NCBI GenBank assembly: GCA_903820035.1
Contig: CAIJFT010000075.1
Coordinates: 1 to 49,429, forward strand
DNA: 49,429 bases
Reading direction: 5' to 3'
Source: an uncultured Opitutia bacterium
GTDB taxonomy: Bacteria; Verrucomicrobiota; Verrucomicrobiia; Opitutales; Opitutaceae
Positions 33,805 to 42,812 of the stretch are shown here, one piece after another; the first letter of the stretch is position 1, and each line of letters opens with the position of its first letter. The notes below the pieces were generated by a model, which worked only from the letters and a program-made list of their open reading frames with translations, made no database searches and had not been told where the DNA came from. A program made the position numbers and the translations under genes.

Positions 33805-36537
33805 TTACCGCATAACGCCGCCGCTTGGTCCTCCCGCCTGTTGCAGGGCCTTTTCGACCGCGCCGATCACGGCGGAGGCTTCGCACGGCTTCAGTAGGAT
33901 TTCGGTGATACCCTCGTCGGCGAGTTCCTGCAGTGCGCTGGGATCGGTCAGGCCGCTGGAAACGATAATCGGCAGGCCGGGATCGATGGCCCGGAGGCTG
34001 CGGACAAGGGCGACCCCGTTCATCACCGGCATCATGAGATCGGTCAGGACCAAGCGGATTTCAGAACGGTGCGTCAGGTACAACGACAGGGCCTCGGCGC
34101 CTTGCGCCGCGGTCAGGACGCGGTAGGTCTGCGTCTCGAGTAACAACTGGAGCGTGGTGCGCACGTTCTCTTCGTCGTCGACGACCAAAAGGGTCTGCTG
34201 CTCGGTCGAGGAGGGCGCGGCGACCGATACGACGTCGAGCGGGGGGATGGTGCCGTCGGGGACGGCCGGCAGATAGATGCGGAAGGTCGTGCCCTTGCCG
34301 GCGGTGGAGTCGACGGCGATATGGCCGCCGTGGCTTTTGACGATGCCGAGAACGGTGGAGAGCCCGAGCCCGGTGCCCTTGCCAATCGGCTTGGTCGTGA
34401 AGAACGGATCGAAGATGCGCGGGCGCACATTCGCCGGGATGCCTTGGCCGGTGTCGCTCACGATGATGACGACGTAGGGGCCGGGCGGATTCGCGGGGTC
34501 GAGCGCCGGATTACCGGCCGCCAGGGTGAGGTTCTCGGTCCCGATGAAAAGGTGTCCGCCCTTGGGCATCGCGTCGCGGGCGTTGACGCTCAGGTTGAGC
34601 AGCACCTGGTGGAGTTGCGTCGGATCCGCGAGCACGGGCCAGCCGGATTCCGGAGTGTTGAGCTGGAGGTCGATTTCGCGCGGGAACGTCTCGCGCATCA
34701 TCACCGTCATTTCCTTGATGATGAGCAGCGGTTTCACGAGCGAGCGCTCGCCCTCTTGGCCGCGGCTGAAGGTGAGGAGTTGGCGGATGATTTCCGAACC
34801 GCGGCGCACGCCGGCCTGGATGATGGCGAGCTTCGCTTGATCCTTCGGGTCGGGAAGCTTCAGGGCGAGCAGCGCCGAGACGAGCATCATCGGGGCGAGG
34901 ATGTTGTTCAGGTCGTGCGCGACGCCGCCGGCGAGGGTTCCGATGGCCTCCATGCGCTGGCTTTGGCGGAACTGCGCCTCCATCTGCTTGCGTTCGGTGA
35001 TGTCCTGCAGGATCGCGATGAAGTGCGAAATTTCACCGCGCTCATTGCGCAGCGGCGTGACCGTTTCGTCCATGGTGCGCAGGCCGCCATCGCGGCGCAC
35101 ATTGATGAGTTCCCCGCGCCAGACCTTGCCGGCGAGGATCGTCGCCCAGAGTTGCTGGTAGAACTTGGGGTCCTGCAAACTTGAGTTCAGCAGATCGCGG
35201 GGATTGCACCCGACCGCCTCGGCCGTGGACCAACCGGTCAGTTCGGCGAAGGCGGGGTTGGCCCAGGTGATCAGGCCGGCGCGGTCGGTGATCATGATTG
35301 CGTTGGCTGCGGCCTCCAACGCGGCGCCGCGGAGGCGCATCGCCTGTTCGGCCTCGCGGCGGGCGGTGATGTCGCGGCCGGACCCGTGGTAGCCGGCCCA
35401 GGTGCCGTCGGCGGCGAACACGGGTGAACCGTTGATTTCGACCACGACCACGCGGCCGTCGCGGTGCCGGTAGTTTACCTCCACGTTGACGATCGTTTGC
35501 CGCCCCAACTCGATCTCTCGCAACCGGTCGCCGGCCCGCTTGGCTTCGTCGGGCACCATGAACTCGTAAGCGGTGTGGGACACGATTTCATCCGGTCGGT
35601 AGCCAAGGAGATCTTGCACGCGCGGACTCGAGTAGGTGAACCGGCCCGGGGCGTCGGTCTCCCACACCCAATCAAGCGAGGTCTCGACCAGCCTCCGGTA
35701 ACGTTCCTTCGTCTGGCGTAATTTCTCTTCCGCGCTCTTCTGGTCTTCGATCACGCTCAACAGCGCCCGGCGCGATTGGCCGGCCTCCGCGAGGAGGCGC
35801 CGGGTTTCGCCGTCGGCCGTCCGGGTCATGCGCTCGGCGGCGCGCCGCTCGGTGACGTCCTCGAAGCTCATCAGTACACCCTCGGAGTGGAGCCGGCTGG
35901 AGGTGGATACCCGACGCACGCGGCCGTCTTTGCCGGTCACATCACCTTCGTGCGGTGGCATGGCTTCGCCCCGGGTGGCGGCTTCGTCCCACGCGCGGGC
36001 GAACGCGGTGCGTTCACCCGCGTCGGCGTAGGCGCGATCCCACCACGCCTGGAGCGAGGGGACGTCCTCCTGCGTATAGCCGAACGTCCGGGTAAAGCCG
36101 ACGTTCACGAACGCAGTCCGGCCGTCGCGGGTGATGAAGGCGAGGGGGCACGGCACCAGCAGAAGGATTTCCCGCGCCGACGCTTCGGTGGTCCGGCCGA
36201 TCGTGATGTCGCGCAGCGCGACGGCGACACCGCCGCGGGTCGGCGTGAAGCGGACGGCGTACCGGCGGCCGGCGTGGGAGGACGAGTGTTCCAATTCGAC
36301 CGGCTGCCGCTCGGAGACGACGCGCTGAAATGCCGCGTGAAGCGGAGTTCCGACTCGACTTGGGAAAAGCGTCCAGACGCATTTCCCGATCAGAGCGCTG
36401 ACCGGTTGTTCGGCGATGCGGGCCAGTTCCCGGTTGACGAACGTGAAGACGGCACCCTCGTCGAGGAGGGCAAACCCTTCGGCGCTTTCCGTGATGGCGG
36501 TCCGGAGATCCGGGCCGGGCGGCGGGGCTTCGTTCAT
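33805..36537 (-). CDS. Hybrid histidine kinase with PAS domains and C-terminal receiver
   Basis: 910 residues from the ATG at 36537, which overlaps the upstream stop (ATGA). No membrane span is seen, so it is cytoplasmic. It has four PAS-type domains (about 12-105, 118-235, 280-405, 410-525), with PAC-like ends such as ILQDITERK. The HisKA domain has the H-box GGVAHDLNN with H541; the ATPase domain has N, G1 and G2 boxes (NLSVNARDAMPKGG, VSDTGQGIP, GKGTGLGLSTV). The receiver at about 783-905 has D833 in VLTDLMMP as phospho-acceptor and a conserved Lys in ILLKPC. It autophosphorylates on His and passes phosphate to its own receiver. No DNA-binding output is encoded nearby. Its likely partner is the coupled PAS-only sensor upstream. 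Confidence 0.93.
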   Translation of the reverse strand: MNEAPPPGPDLRTAITESAEGFALLDEGAVFTFVNRELARIAEQPVSALIGKCVWTLFPSRVGTPLHAAFQRVVSERQPVELEHSSSHAGRRYAVRFTPTRGGVAVALRDITIGRTTEASAREILLLVPCPLAFITRDGRTAFVNVGFTRTFGYTQEDVPSLQAWWDRAYADAGERTAFARAWDEAATRGEAMPPHEGDVTGKDGRVRRVSTSSRLHSEGVLMSFEDVTERRAAERMTRTADGETRRLLAEAGQSRRALLSVIEDQKSAEEKLRQTKERYRRLVETSLDWVWETDAPGRFTYSSPRVQDLLGYRPDEIVSHTAYEFMVPDEAKRAGDRLREIELGRQTIVNVEVNYRHRDGRVVVVEINGSPVFAADGTWAGYHGSGRDITARREAEQAMRLRGAALEAAANAIMITDRAGLITWANPAFAELTGWSTAEAVGCNPRDLLNSSLQDPKFYQQLWATILAGKVWRGELINVRRDGGLRTMDETVTPLRNERGEISHFIAILQDITERKQMEAQFRQSQRMEAIGTLAGGVAHDLNNILAPMMLVSALLALKLPDPKDQAKLAIIQAGVRRGSEIIRQLLTFSRGQEGERSLVKPLLIIKEMTVMMRETFPREIDLQLNTPESGWPVLADPTQLHQVLLNLSVNARDAMPKGGHLFIGTENLTLAAGNPALDPANPPGPYVVIIVSDTGQGIPANVRPRIFDPFFTTKPIGKGTGLGLSTVLGIVKSHGGHIAVDSTAGKGTTFRIYLPAVPDGTIPPLDVVSVAAPSSTEQQTLLVVDDEENVRTTLQLLLETQTYRVLTAAQGAEALSLYLTHRSEIRLVLTDLMMPVMNGVALVRSLRAIDPGLPIIVSSGLTDPSALQELADEGITEILLKPCEASAVIGAVEKALQQAGGPSGGVMR

Positions 36538-39500
36538 GAGGCGGCGGGGGGCGGGACGTCTTTCGGCGGGGAGGATTCGGTCGCGGGCGAGTGGTACCGC
36601 GGCGGATCTCCGGCGCGGAGCAGCAGTTCGTTCACCTCGCACTTGAGATCGAGCAGTCGGGTTTCCCGGCCCAGCGTGATCGCCTGCCAACGCCGGAGCT
36701 CCTCGAGTTGGGCGGCCACGGCGAATGTGTTGGCCCTTTCCTCCGTGATGTCCCGGGCAAACGTCAGGGCGCCGGGGACGCCGTTGTAGGGGAAGGGAAT
36801 ACTGGATACTTCCAGCTCGCGCACCGCGCCGTCGAGCCGCTGGTACTTTAGTTCGGTCCGCGGCAGGGCTTCGCGTTGCACGTTCAGGAGCTGGAGGCTG
36901 GCCTGGAAAATTGCGGCGGATTCCGGGACGCCGAAATCAATCAGCGGGCGGCCGAGGAGGGCCGCCGCATCGGTGGTGCCGAAGAGGCGGAGTGCGCTCG
37001 CGTTGAGGTAGGTGAACCGGCCCTCTGACTGGATGTAGAACGCGGCCGGCGCGACAGCGAGGATCTCCTGCGCCCGGGCTTCGCTCTCCCGGAGGCTGGC
37101 CCCGACGCGTTTGCGCGTGGTGATGTCCCGGACGAAAACCAGCGCTCCGTCCGCGCCCTGCCAGCGGAAGGGGACGGCGGTGATTTCGCCGTGCATGCGG
37201 GTGCCGTCGAGCCGCAGGAATTCCCCGTCGAGCAGCGGCTGCTCCGTGGTATTCAGCCGGCGGATGCGATCCATGGCCTCGATCTGGAACTCCGGCGCCA
37301 GTCGCTCCAGCACCGGATGTTGCACCAACTCGTCCGCACTTTGCGCGCCGAAGAAACTTACCGCCGTGGGGTTGAGATAGGAGAAATGGCCATGCGTCTG
37401 GATGAACACCGCCTCGGGCACGGACTCCAGGGTCAGGCGGAGGTTTTGCTCGCTCTCGCGCAACGCGGCTTCCCGTTCCAGCCGGGTGGAAATGTCATGG
37501 ATCACCAGACTGGCGCGGCGCCGGCCCAGCCGGTCGAGACAGAGTGTGCTTTTTACCTCGGCGCTGAAGGTGGTGCCGTCGGCGCGGACCAGTCGGAGCT
37601 CGCCCTGCGCCTGACCGTGTTGCTCCCTTTCCGCCAACAAGACGGCGAGTCGCGGATCGGTCGGATCGACCATGGCATCATAGCCCGCCCGCCGGAGCTC
37701 CGCCTCGGGTTGGCCGAACAGCCGGGTCGCGGCCGGATTGGCCCCGAGGATTTGCCCGTCATCCGAGATAAAAAGAAGGCCGTCGAGGCTATGCTCGAAC
37801 AACTGGCGATAGCGTTCCTCGTTATCCCGGAATGTCTGTTCGGCGTGCAGGCGGGCGGTCACGTCGATCGCGACCACCAGTCGGGCGGCCCGGCCGTTCA
37901 ACTGCAGATCTTCGGAGGTGATTTCGACCATCAGTTCCGAGCCGTCTTTCCGGCGGTGCCGCCACGGGCCGATGGGCGCGGTGCGGTCGGTTGGACGCTG
38001 CACCTCGGCGAGCAGGGCCGGCGCCTCTGCCGGCGGCCAGAGGGCGCGCAGCGTCATCTGCAGAAATTCTTCCCGGGAAAAACCATAGTGGCGGACCGCG
38101 GCGTCGTTCACCTCGAGAATGGCGAGCGACGTCGGATCGAAGAGCCACGTGGGCAGCGGACTCGCGGCGACGAGCAGACGGTGGCGTTGCTCCTCCTCCC
38201 GGCGGGCAAGTTCGGATTTTTTCCGTTCGGAAATGTCGCGGATGACGCCGAGCAGGTGGGGCTGGCCTTCGATTTCGATGCGGCGGCCGTTGACCTCGAC
38301 GGGAAAGGTCGTGCCGTCGGTCCGCATGTGCTCCGTTTCAAAGAGGGCGCCACTTTCCGGCCAGACGGTGGTGGGATTGCCGGCCGAGGGTTTCTGCTCT
38401 GCGGGCGAACGCAGATCGCACAGGCGGCGCCGGCGCAAGTCCTCGAGGGAAAGCCCGTACGCCTGCTGGGCGCGGACGTTGGCCTCCAGGATGTGCTGAT
38501 CATGGTCGGCCAGCAAAATGATGTCGTTGGCGTACTGGGAAATTAAGGCCAGCCGGCTGGCCGCGCCTTTGCCTTTTTGTTCCGCCGCCAACGCCCGCGC
38601 CAGCATGGCATTGTGGCGGGTCCGGCCAAGGTAGCCACGCGTGAGGGCCACGCATAAGAGCAGCAGTAAAACCAGCGAAGCCGTGGCCCACGCCTCCCGG
38701 CGCAGCCCGGAAAACACTTCCTCCTGATCGATTTTTACGACGAGGGTCCAACCCGTGTCCGGGATCGTTCGCCCGGAAATCAGGACCGGGACTCCGCGGT
38801 CGTCCTTGCCTGCGCGCACGCGGACCCCGGTGCGGAGTTCGACCGCCGTCGGTAAGTCGGGGGTGTCGATCGGTTGTCGGCGTCCGAGCGCTCCGACGGT
38901 GCCGTTGCGGAGCGGATTAAGGAAAACCACCGCGTCGCCGTCCTTTCGGGCGAGCAGCGTTTCGGCGGTGTGGGTGGGCGCCGGCCAGTGTTGCAACAGG
39001 GGGAAAAAATTCTGCTCGGGGTTGATGCGAAAGAGCAGGTGCGCGATCGGGGCGGCGCCAGCGGCTCCGGGGGGGGCGATCGGGGCGACGAGGTCGAAAT
39101 GTGCCGGACTGAGGGGACTGGCCTGATGGAGGTCGGAGAAATAAGGCCCGGCCCCGGCGAGGGTCGACGAGGGCAGGGCGAGTACGTGTGGACAGGCAGT
39201 GGTGTCCGTCGGCGGGAGCGAAAGCACGACCCGGCGTTGGGCGTCCAGGCAGAGGACGACCTCGTAGTGTTCGCCGCCCTTCATGGCGGAAAGCCATTGG
39301 TTCACGGCGAGCTGTGCGCGGGGGGAGTCCGGGTTGGCGAGCAGCGCCGCGACGTCGGTGGCCACGGCCGGCAGCTGCATGAAGAAGCGCGCCTCGCTCA
39401 GCCGCGCGTTGCGCCAGTCGGATAACTGGCCCGCCTTGAGCTCCGCGTTCAGGTCGAGCTCCCGGAACGCCGCCTCTTGGATGTTTGCCCGACGGCTCGC

Positions 39501-39647
39501 GTAATAAATGCCGGCGACCACGATGAGGAGGAGCGCGAGGCCGAGCGGGATGATCCTGCGGCCGGGCCCCAGCGGAAAGGGTGACGCCACGGGCGCCTCG
39601 CCCGGCGAAGGCGAGGGCGGGGGAGCGGTCGAGGAGGCGGGAGGCAT
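36534..39647 (-). CDS. Membrane-bound multi-PAS sensor without kinase domain
   Basis: 1037 residues from the ATG at 39647 (MPPASSTAPPPSPSPG). A span at about 31-50 (IIPLGLALLLIVVAGIYYASR) and another at about 325-343 enclose a periplasmic dCache-like sensor of about 275 residues. Five PAS-type domains follow, with PAC ends DISERKK, VTARLHAEQ, DISTRLERE, DITTRKR and DITEERA. The protein ends with LRRWQAITLGRETRLLDLK and EVNELLL, a linker usually found between PAS and HisKA in kinases, then stops after a Pro/Ser tail. There is no HisKA, ATPase, GGDEF or EAL domain. It overlaps the hybrid kinase start by ATGA, so stoichiometric production and a complex between the two are likely. Confidence 0.9.
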   Translation of the reverse strand: MPPASSTAPPPSPSPGEAPVASPFPLGPGRRIIPLGLALLLIVVAGIYYASRRANIQEAAFRELDLNAELKAGQLSDWRNARLSEARFFMQLPAVATDVAALLANPDSPRAQLAVNQWLSAMKGGEHYEVVLCLDAQRRVVLSLPPTDTTACPHVLALPSSTLAGAGPYFSDLHQASPLSPAHFDLVAPIAPPGAAGAAPIAHLLFRINPEQNFFPLLQHWPAPTHTAETLLARKDGDAVVFLNPLRNGTVGALGRRQPIDTPDLPTAVELRTGVRVRAGKDDRGVPVLISGRTIPDTGWTLVVKIDQEEVFSGLRREAWATASLVLLLLLCVALTRGYLGRTRHNAMLARALAAEQKGKGAASRLALISQYANDIILLADHDQHILEANVRAQQAYGLSLEDLRRRRLCDLRSPAEQKPSAGNPTTVWPESGALFETEHMRTDGTTFPVEVNGRRIEIEGQPHLLGVIRDISERKKSELARREEEQRHRLLVAASPLPTWLFDPTSLAILEVNDAAVRHYGFSREEFLQMTLRALWPPAEAPALLAEVQRPTDRTAPIGPWRHRRKDGSELMVEITSEDLQLNGRAARLVVAIDVTARLHAEQTFRDNEERYRQLFEHSLDGLLFISDDGQILGANPAATRLFGQPEAELRRAGYDAMVDPTDPRLAVLLAEREQHGQAQGELRLVRADGTTFSAEVKSTLCLDRLGRRRASLVIHDISTRLEREAALRESEQNLRLTLESVPEAVFIQTHGHFSYLNPTAVSFFGAQSADELVQHPVLERLAPEFQIEAMDRIRRLNTTEQPLLDGEFLRLDGTRMHGEITAVPFRWQGADGALVFVRDITTRKRVGASLRESEARAQEILAVAPAAFYIQSEGRFTYLNASALRLFGTTDAAALLGRPLIDFGVPESAAIFQASLQLLNVQREALPRTELKYQRLDGAVRELEVSSIPFPYNGVPGALTFARDITEERANTFAVAAQLEELRRWQAITLGRETRLLDLKCEVNELLLRAGDPPRYHSPATESSPPKDVPPPAAS

Positions 39648-39767
39648 GGAAAGGAGTTCCCGGGAGACGATCCTTGTATAGAGCCCGCTTACCTCTGGGA
39701 CAATAGCCGCCACCACGCTGATCGTGCGATATTCCGGTCATTTCCTGCCCTGCTGGCGGGGCGCATA

Positions 39768-39790
39768 CCCCCATTGGCGGGGGCTTTTAT
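39768..39790 (+). terminator. Terminator-like hairpin in the divergent kinase/argH region
   Basis: CCCCC (39768-39772) pairs with GGGGG (39779-39783) around ATTGGC, followed by CTTTTAT. Read on the plus strand it is an intrinsic-terminator shape, yet no plus-strand gene lies upstream: the sensor gene points away. It stands 135 bases before argH, so a leader terminator (attenuator) or an unannotated short RNA are the options. A second, weaker hairpin precedes it (39747-39762). Confidence 0.45.
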
Positions 39791-39924
39791 TCCGTGCGCG
39801 GGGTGGTCGACGGGAGGGGCTTGCCTTGCTGGTTGCGGCATCCTGAGCAGCCCGGGTCGCGGCGTCGGTCCGGTACACGATTCGCGTTGCGCGGGGTCCG
39901 CCCCGCCGGTCATCTCTTCCGGCT

Positions 39925-41325
39925 ATGGCCAAGTCTTCTCATGCCACGTGGGGTGGGCGGTTTACCGCGGGTCCGGCGGAACTGATGTTGCAGTTCAGCG
40001 AGTCGGTCTCCTTTGACCGGCGGCTCGCCGCGTTCGACATCGCCGGCAGTAAGGCGCACTCCGCCATGCTCGCGCACGTCGGCCTGATCACCGGGGCGGA
40101 GCGCAATGCCATCCACGCCGGCCTGGACGCCCTGCTGGCCGAGATCGAGGCGGGCAAGTTTGTCTGGGAAACGCGGCTCGAGGACGTGCACATGAACATC
40201 GAGCAGGCGCTGACCAAGCGCGTGCCCGCCGCCGCGAAGCTGCACACCGCCCGGAGCCGCAACGAGCAGATCGCCGTCGATATGCGGCTGTTCTTCAAAC
40301 ATGCCTGCGCCGTTCTCGGCGAAAAGATCCGCGGCGCCGAGCGCGCCCTGCTCGCGTTGGCCGATGCCAACCGCGCCGTGCTCATCCCCGGTTACACCCA
40401 CCTGCAGCGCGCCCAGCCGGTGTTTTTTGCCCACCACCTGTTTGCCTGGTTGGAAATGCTGGAGCGCGACCGCCAGCGCTTCGCCGCGGTCGCCGCGTCC
40501 GCCAACTGGTGCCCGCTCGGGGTCGGCGCCATCGCGGGCACCACGCTCCCGATCGACCGGGAGTTTACGGCCAAGGCGCTCGGTTTCGTCGACGCCAAGG
40601 GCCGGCCGCGCGTCACGCAGAACTCCATGGACACCGTCGCCGACCGCGACCTGTTCATTGAGTTCGCCGCCGCTTGCGCGCTCTTCGGCGTGCATCTCTC
40701 CCGGATCGCCGAGGACCTCATTCTCTGGAGCAGCACCGAATTCAAGTTCATCGAGCTGCCCGACGCCTTCTGCACCGGCTCGTCACTGATGCCGCAGAAG
40801 AAGAACCCGGACTCCTGCGAATTGCTCCGGGGCAAGTCGGCGCGGCTGCAGGGCAACCTGCAGACGCTGCTCGTCCTCACCAAGGGTCTGCCGCTGACCT
40901 ACAATCGCGACCTGCAGGAGGATAAACCGCCGATTTTCGACAGCTTCGACCAGACCTCGATTTGTGCCGACGTCCTCGCCGGCACGCTCGGCGGCCTGAC
41001 CGTGCACGCGGCGAATTGCGCCGCGGCGGTCGCCGATCCGGCGCTGCTGGCGACCGACCTGGCGGACTATCTCGTGTTGCAGGGCGTGCCGTTCCGCGAC
41101 GCCCATCACGCGGTCGGCGCGGTCGTGCGCCTCGCCGAAAATCACAAGGTCGCGCTGAACCACCTGTCGACCGCCGACGTGCAGACGGTGCACCCCGCGT
41201 TCAAGGCGGACTGGGTCGACGTCTTCGATCTCAAGCGGGCGATCGCGAAGCGCGAAGGCACGGGCATGCCCGGACCGAAGCAACTTGCGCGGCAGTTCAC
41301 CCGCTGGAAAAAGGTGCTGCAGTAA
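39925..41325 (+). CDS. argH: Argininosuccinate lyase
   Basis: 466 residues, normal family length. It cleaves argininosuccinate to arginine and fumarate, the last step of arginine biosynthesis, as a cytoplasmic tetramer. Diagnostic segments are present in order: [20 protein letters not shown] at the N-terminus, [46 protein letters not shown], and the fumarase/lyase signature G285[10 protein letters not shown]295 carrying the catalytic serine loop. No other arg gene is adjacent. The MFS gene starts 35 bases downstream, close enough for co-transcription. Confidence 0.97.
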   Translation: MAKSSHATWGGRFTAGPAELMLQFSESVSFDRRLAAFDIAGSKAHSAMLAHVGLITGAERNAIHAGLDALLAEIEAGKFVWETRLEDVHMNIEQALTKRVPAAAKLHTARSRNEQIAVDMRLFFKHACAVLGEKIRGAERALLALADANRAVLIPGYTHLQRAQPVFFAHHLFAWLEMLERDRQRFAAVAASANWCPLGVGAIAGTTLPIDREFTAKALGFVDAKGRPRVTQNSMDTVADRDLFIEFAAACALFGVHLSRIAEDLILWSSTEFKFIELPDAFCTGSSLMPQKKNPDSCELLRGKSARLQGNLQTLLVLTKGLPLTYNRDLQEDKPPIFDSFDQTSICADVLAGTLGGLTVHAANCAAAVADPALLATDLADYLVLQGVPFRDAHHAVGAVVRLAENHKVALNHLSTADVQTVHPAFKADWVDVFDLKRAIAKREGTGMPGPKQLARQFTRWKKVLQ

Positions 41326-41360
41326 ATTCCGGGGCCGCCGCGCGGTCCGGAAAATCCGCA

Positions 41361-42749
41361 ATGTCGTCCCTGTTCCCGACGGCGAAGTCGGATCCGGAAC
41401 TCGTGCCGTTCCGGCCCGGGCTGATTTTTGCGTTCTTCAACGCGCTCGCCTGGCAGATCGGCATCGGGACGCCGATGGTGCTTTTTGCGGAGCAGCTCGG
41501 GGCGTCGCCGTTCCAAGTCGGGCTGGCGTACTCGTTCGTGTTCGTGCTCACGCCGGTGCAGATCGTATCCACTGCATTATTACCCCGCTACGGCTTCAAG
41601 GCGGTGATGCTCGGCGGCTGGCGGACCCGCAGCGTGTTCCTCGGCGTGCCGGCGGTCCTGGCGGGCTACGCGTTGGGGGGCGGCGAGCGCACCTGGATGG
41701 TGCCGGCGCTGATCTGGAGCGTGTTTTTCTTCTGCCTGTTTCGCTCGATCGGCGCGGCTTCGGGCATTTCGTGGTTTTACGCGATCATTCCCGAGCGGCT
41801 GCGCGGGCGGTACTTTGCGAGCGACCAATTCGTTTCGGCCATCGCCGGCGTCGGCACGTTGCTGGTGTGTGCGGGACTGTTCGCCCTGCTGCCGGTGTAT
41901 TGGGCGCTCCTGGCGCAGTACGGCATCGCGTTGGCGGGTTCGACCGTGAGTTATTTTTCACTGCGGAAACTGCCCGACGCCGCCCGCCCCACATCGATCA
42001 GTCTCCGCACGGTGCTGCAGGACACGCCGCGGCTGCTGTGGCAACGTTCGCCGTTCCGCACCTACGCCTGGCTCGCGGTGGCCTGCGCGGCCCTCGCGAC
42101 GCCGATCCCGCCCTTTGCCGCCTATTACCTCAAGGTCGTGCCGCAGCTGTCCACCGGACGGATCATGCTCTTCGAGGTAATGCGTTACCTCGGCGTGATG
42201 GTTGCGGCCTGGGTGATCCGGCGCCGGATCGACATTACCGGGGCCCGGCCGTTTTTCCTGCTTGCGCTCGGCGTCTACGCGCTCGTGAGCGCCTACTGGT
42301 GGTGGTTTCTGGAAAACGGCTTCGGCGGCATCGCCGGCGTGTCGGTTTCCTACTTCCTGCTCGGCCTCGGCGCGGCGACCTGGGCGATCGCCAACCTGAA
42401 CTACCTGCCGACGGTGATTTCCGCGGAGGAACGCACCCTGGCGGTGGCGGTGCACGGGGCGGTGACGGCGTGCATCGGCGGACTCTCGCCGGTGCTCTGG
42501 GGATTTTTTTTGAAAGGGTCCGACGGGGCGGTGCGCGGGTTCAACACCGGGGTTTTCCAGTGGTTCTTTGTGTCGGTGTTTGTCGGGGCCGCGGCGCTCT
42601 CGACCTTCATCGCGCGCCTGCCGGAAGCCAAGGGGCACTCCGTTGATCCGATTCTCATCGGCAATGCGATCTTGCGGCCGTTCCGCGCGATGACCTACCT
42701 CGCGAATCTGGTGGAGCTGCGGCCGACGCGAAAGGCCGATCGGAAATAG
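41361..42749 (+). CDS. MFS transporter
   Basis: 462 residues from the ATG at 41361; the frame is open well upstream, but that part overlaps argH and is not coding. Twelve hydrophobic segments can be counted in two sixes, with the MFS loop 2-3 pattern reduced to LLPRYGFKAVMLGGWRTR and a comparable ERLRGRYFASDQF segment after TM4. The central loop (RKLPDAARPTSISLRTVL) is short. The family couples substrate movement to protons or sodium, but nothing points to a specific substrate. It lies between argH and mutL on the same strand, spaced 35 and 63 bases. Confidence 0.85.
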   Translation: MSSLFPTAKSDPELVPFRPGLIFAFFNALAWQIGIGTPMVLFAEQLGASPFQVGLAYSFVFVLTPVQIVSTALLPRYGFKAVMLGGWRTRSVFLGVPAVLAGYALGGGERTWMVPALIWSVFFFCLFRSIGAASGISWFYAIIPERLRGRYFASDQFVSAIAGVGTLLVCAGLFALLPVYWALLAQYGIALAGSTVSYFSLRKLPDAARPTSISLRTVLQDTPRLLWQRSPFRTYAWLAVACAALATPIPPFAAYYLKVVPQLSTGRIMLFEVMRYLGVMVAAWVIRRRIDITGARPFFLLALGVYALVSAYWWWFLENGFGGIAGVSVSYFLLGLGAATWAIANLNYLPTVISAEERTLAVAVHGAVTACIGGLSPVLWGFFLKGSDGAVRGFNTGVFQWFFVSVFVGAAALSTFIARLPEAKGHSVDPILIGNAILRPFRAMTYLANLVELRPTRKADRK

Positions 42750-42812
42750 CGGGTGGCAGCGCGCCGCGCTGTTGACGCCGCGGCGGCAAACCCCGACGAA
42801 GAACGCTTTCGC

